Positions 12,158-12,205 of a stretch of 12,205 bases of DNA are shown piece after piece (the first letter of the stretch is position 1; each line of letters opens with the position of its first letter). A model generated the notes under the pieces. That model searched no databases. It was not told the origin of the DNA and was given only the letters and a program-made list of their open reading frames with translations. The position numbers and the translations under genes are program-made. Origin of the DNA: Emticicia sp943368675 (GTDB lineage Bacteria > Bacteroidota > Bacteroidia > Cytophagales > Spirosomataceae); assembly GCA_943368675.1 (NCBI GenBank), contig CALRLN020000122.1, forward strand, positions 1 through 12,205, written 5' to 3'.

Positions 12158-12205
12158 ATGAAACATATAGGCACCTTATTAATCCTTGTGGGCTTAGGAT
12201 TAGGC
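12158..12205 (+). CDS. Start of a membrane protein, cut by the right edge of the window
   Basis: An ATG at 12158 opens a frame that is still open at the last base: MKHIGTLLILVGLGLG. Two basic residues followed by a fully hydrophobic run are typical of the first span of a small inner-membrane protein, and a signal anchor is equally possible. Only 16 codons are visible, so family and length are unknown. A box resembling -7 (TACCTTTA, 12146-12153) is too close to the ATG to serve it normally. Confidence 0.45.
   Translation, partial: MKHIGTLLILVGLGLG

Overview
The window reads as chromosomal DNA from a member of the Bacteroidota, most likely a Cytophagales- or Chitinophagales-like bacterium. The evidence is: -7 boxes of the TAnnTTTG type upstream of most genes (one with a TTTG -33 box 19 bp away); no obvious Shine-Dalgarno sequences; lipid-export signal peptides ending in ...AQ; a LytS-type kinase paired with a LytTR regulator; a TonB-dependent receptor with an N-terminal carboxypeptidase-regulatory-like domain; and a secreted DUF1080 (3-keto-disaccharide hydrolase-like) protein. 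The base composition is moderately AT-rich and no phage, plasmid or insertion-sequence genes are visible.

Layout. 1-605 (minus strand): a partial small membrane-anchored protein running off the left edge, then a 47-codon single-span membrane protein. 850-1827 (plus): the remnant of a serine hydrolase (beta-lactamase/PBP4 family) that has lost its catalytic N-terminal half and carries an in-frame TAA. 1831-1895: a long REP-like hairpin between convergent genes. 1918-3225 (minus): a secreted PAP2/vanadium-haloperoxidase-like phosphatase with an internal duplication whose first copy is degenerate. 3514-5248 (plus): an overlapping LytS-type histidine kinase and LytTR response regulator. 5260-5364: a short element with terminal inverted repeats. 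5432-8174: a well-formed promoter, a possible 23-codon leader ORF and the TonB-dependent receptor, ended by a strong terminator. 8242-9118 (minus): a decayed YdeI-family gene and a VOC (glyoxalase-fold) gene. 9276-10227 (plus): a two-gene operon, an HMA-like small protein and a SAM-dependent methyltransferase, behind a perfect 39-bp palindrome that overlaps its promoter. 10276-10791 (minus): a GNAT acetyltransferase. 11043-11765 (plus): the DUF1080 protein. 11864-12109 (plus): an 81-residue orphan. 12158-12205: the start of a membrane protein cut by the right edge.

How the genes work together. Most transcription units are one or two genes and look independent. Two pairs are clearly linked: the kinase/regulator (8-nt overlap) and the HMA-like protein/methyltransferase (1-nt gap). 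The latter, with a palindrome of the 9-1-9 symmetry seen for Fur-superfamily boxes, is the best candidate here for an undescribed, possibly metal-responsive unit. The receptor lies just downstream of the LytTR system and could be its target, but this rests only on position. Two genes in the window are broken by a single in-frame TAA plus terminal truncation, so this is a region with ongoing gene decay.
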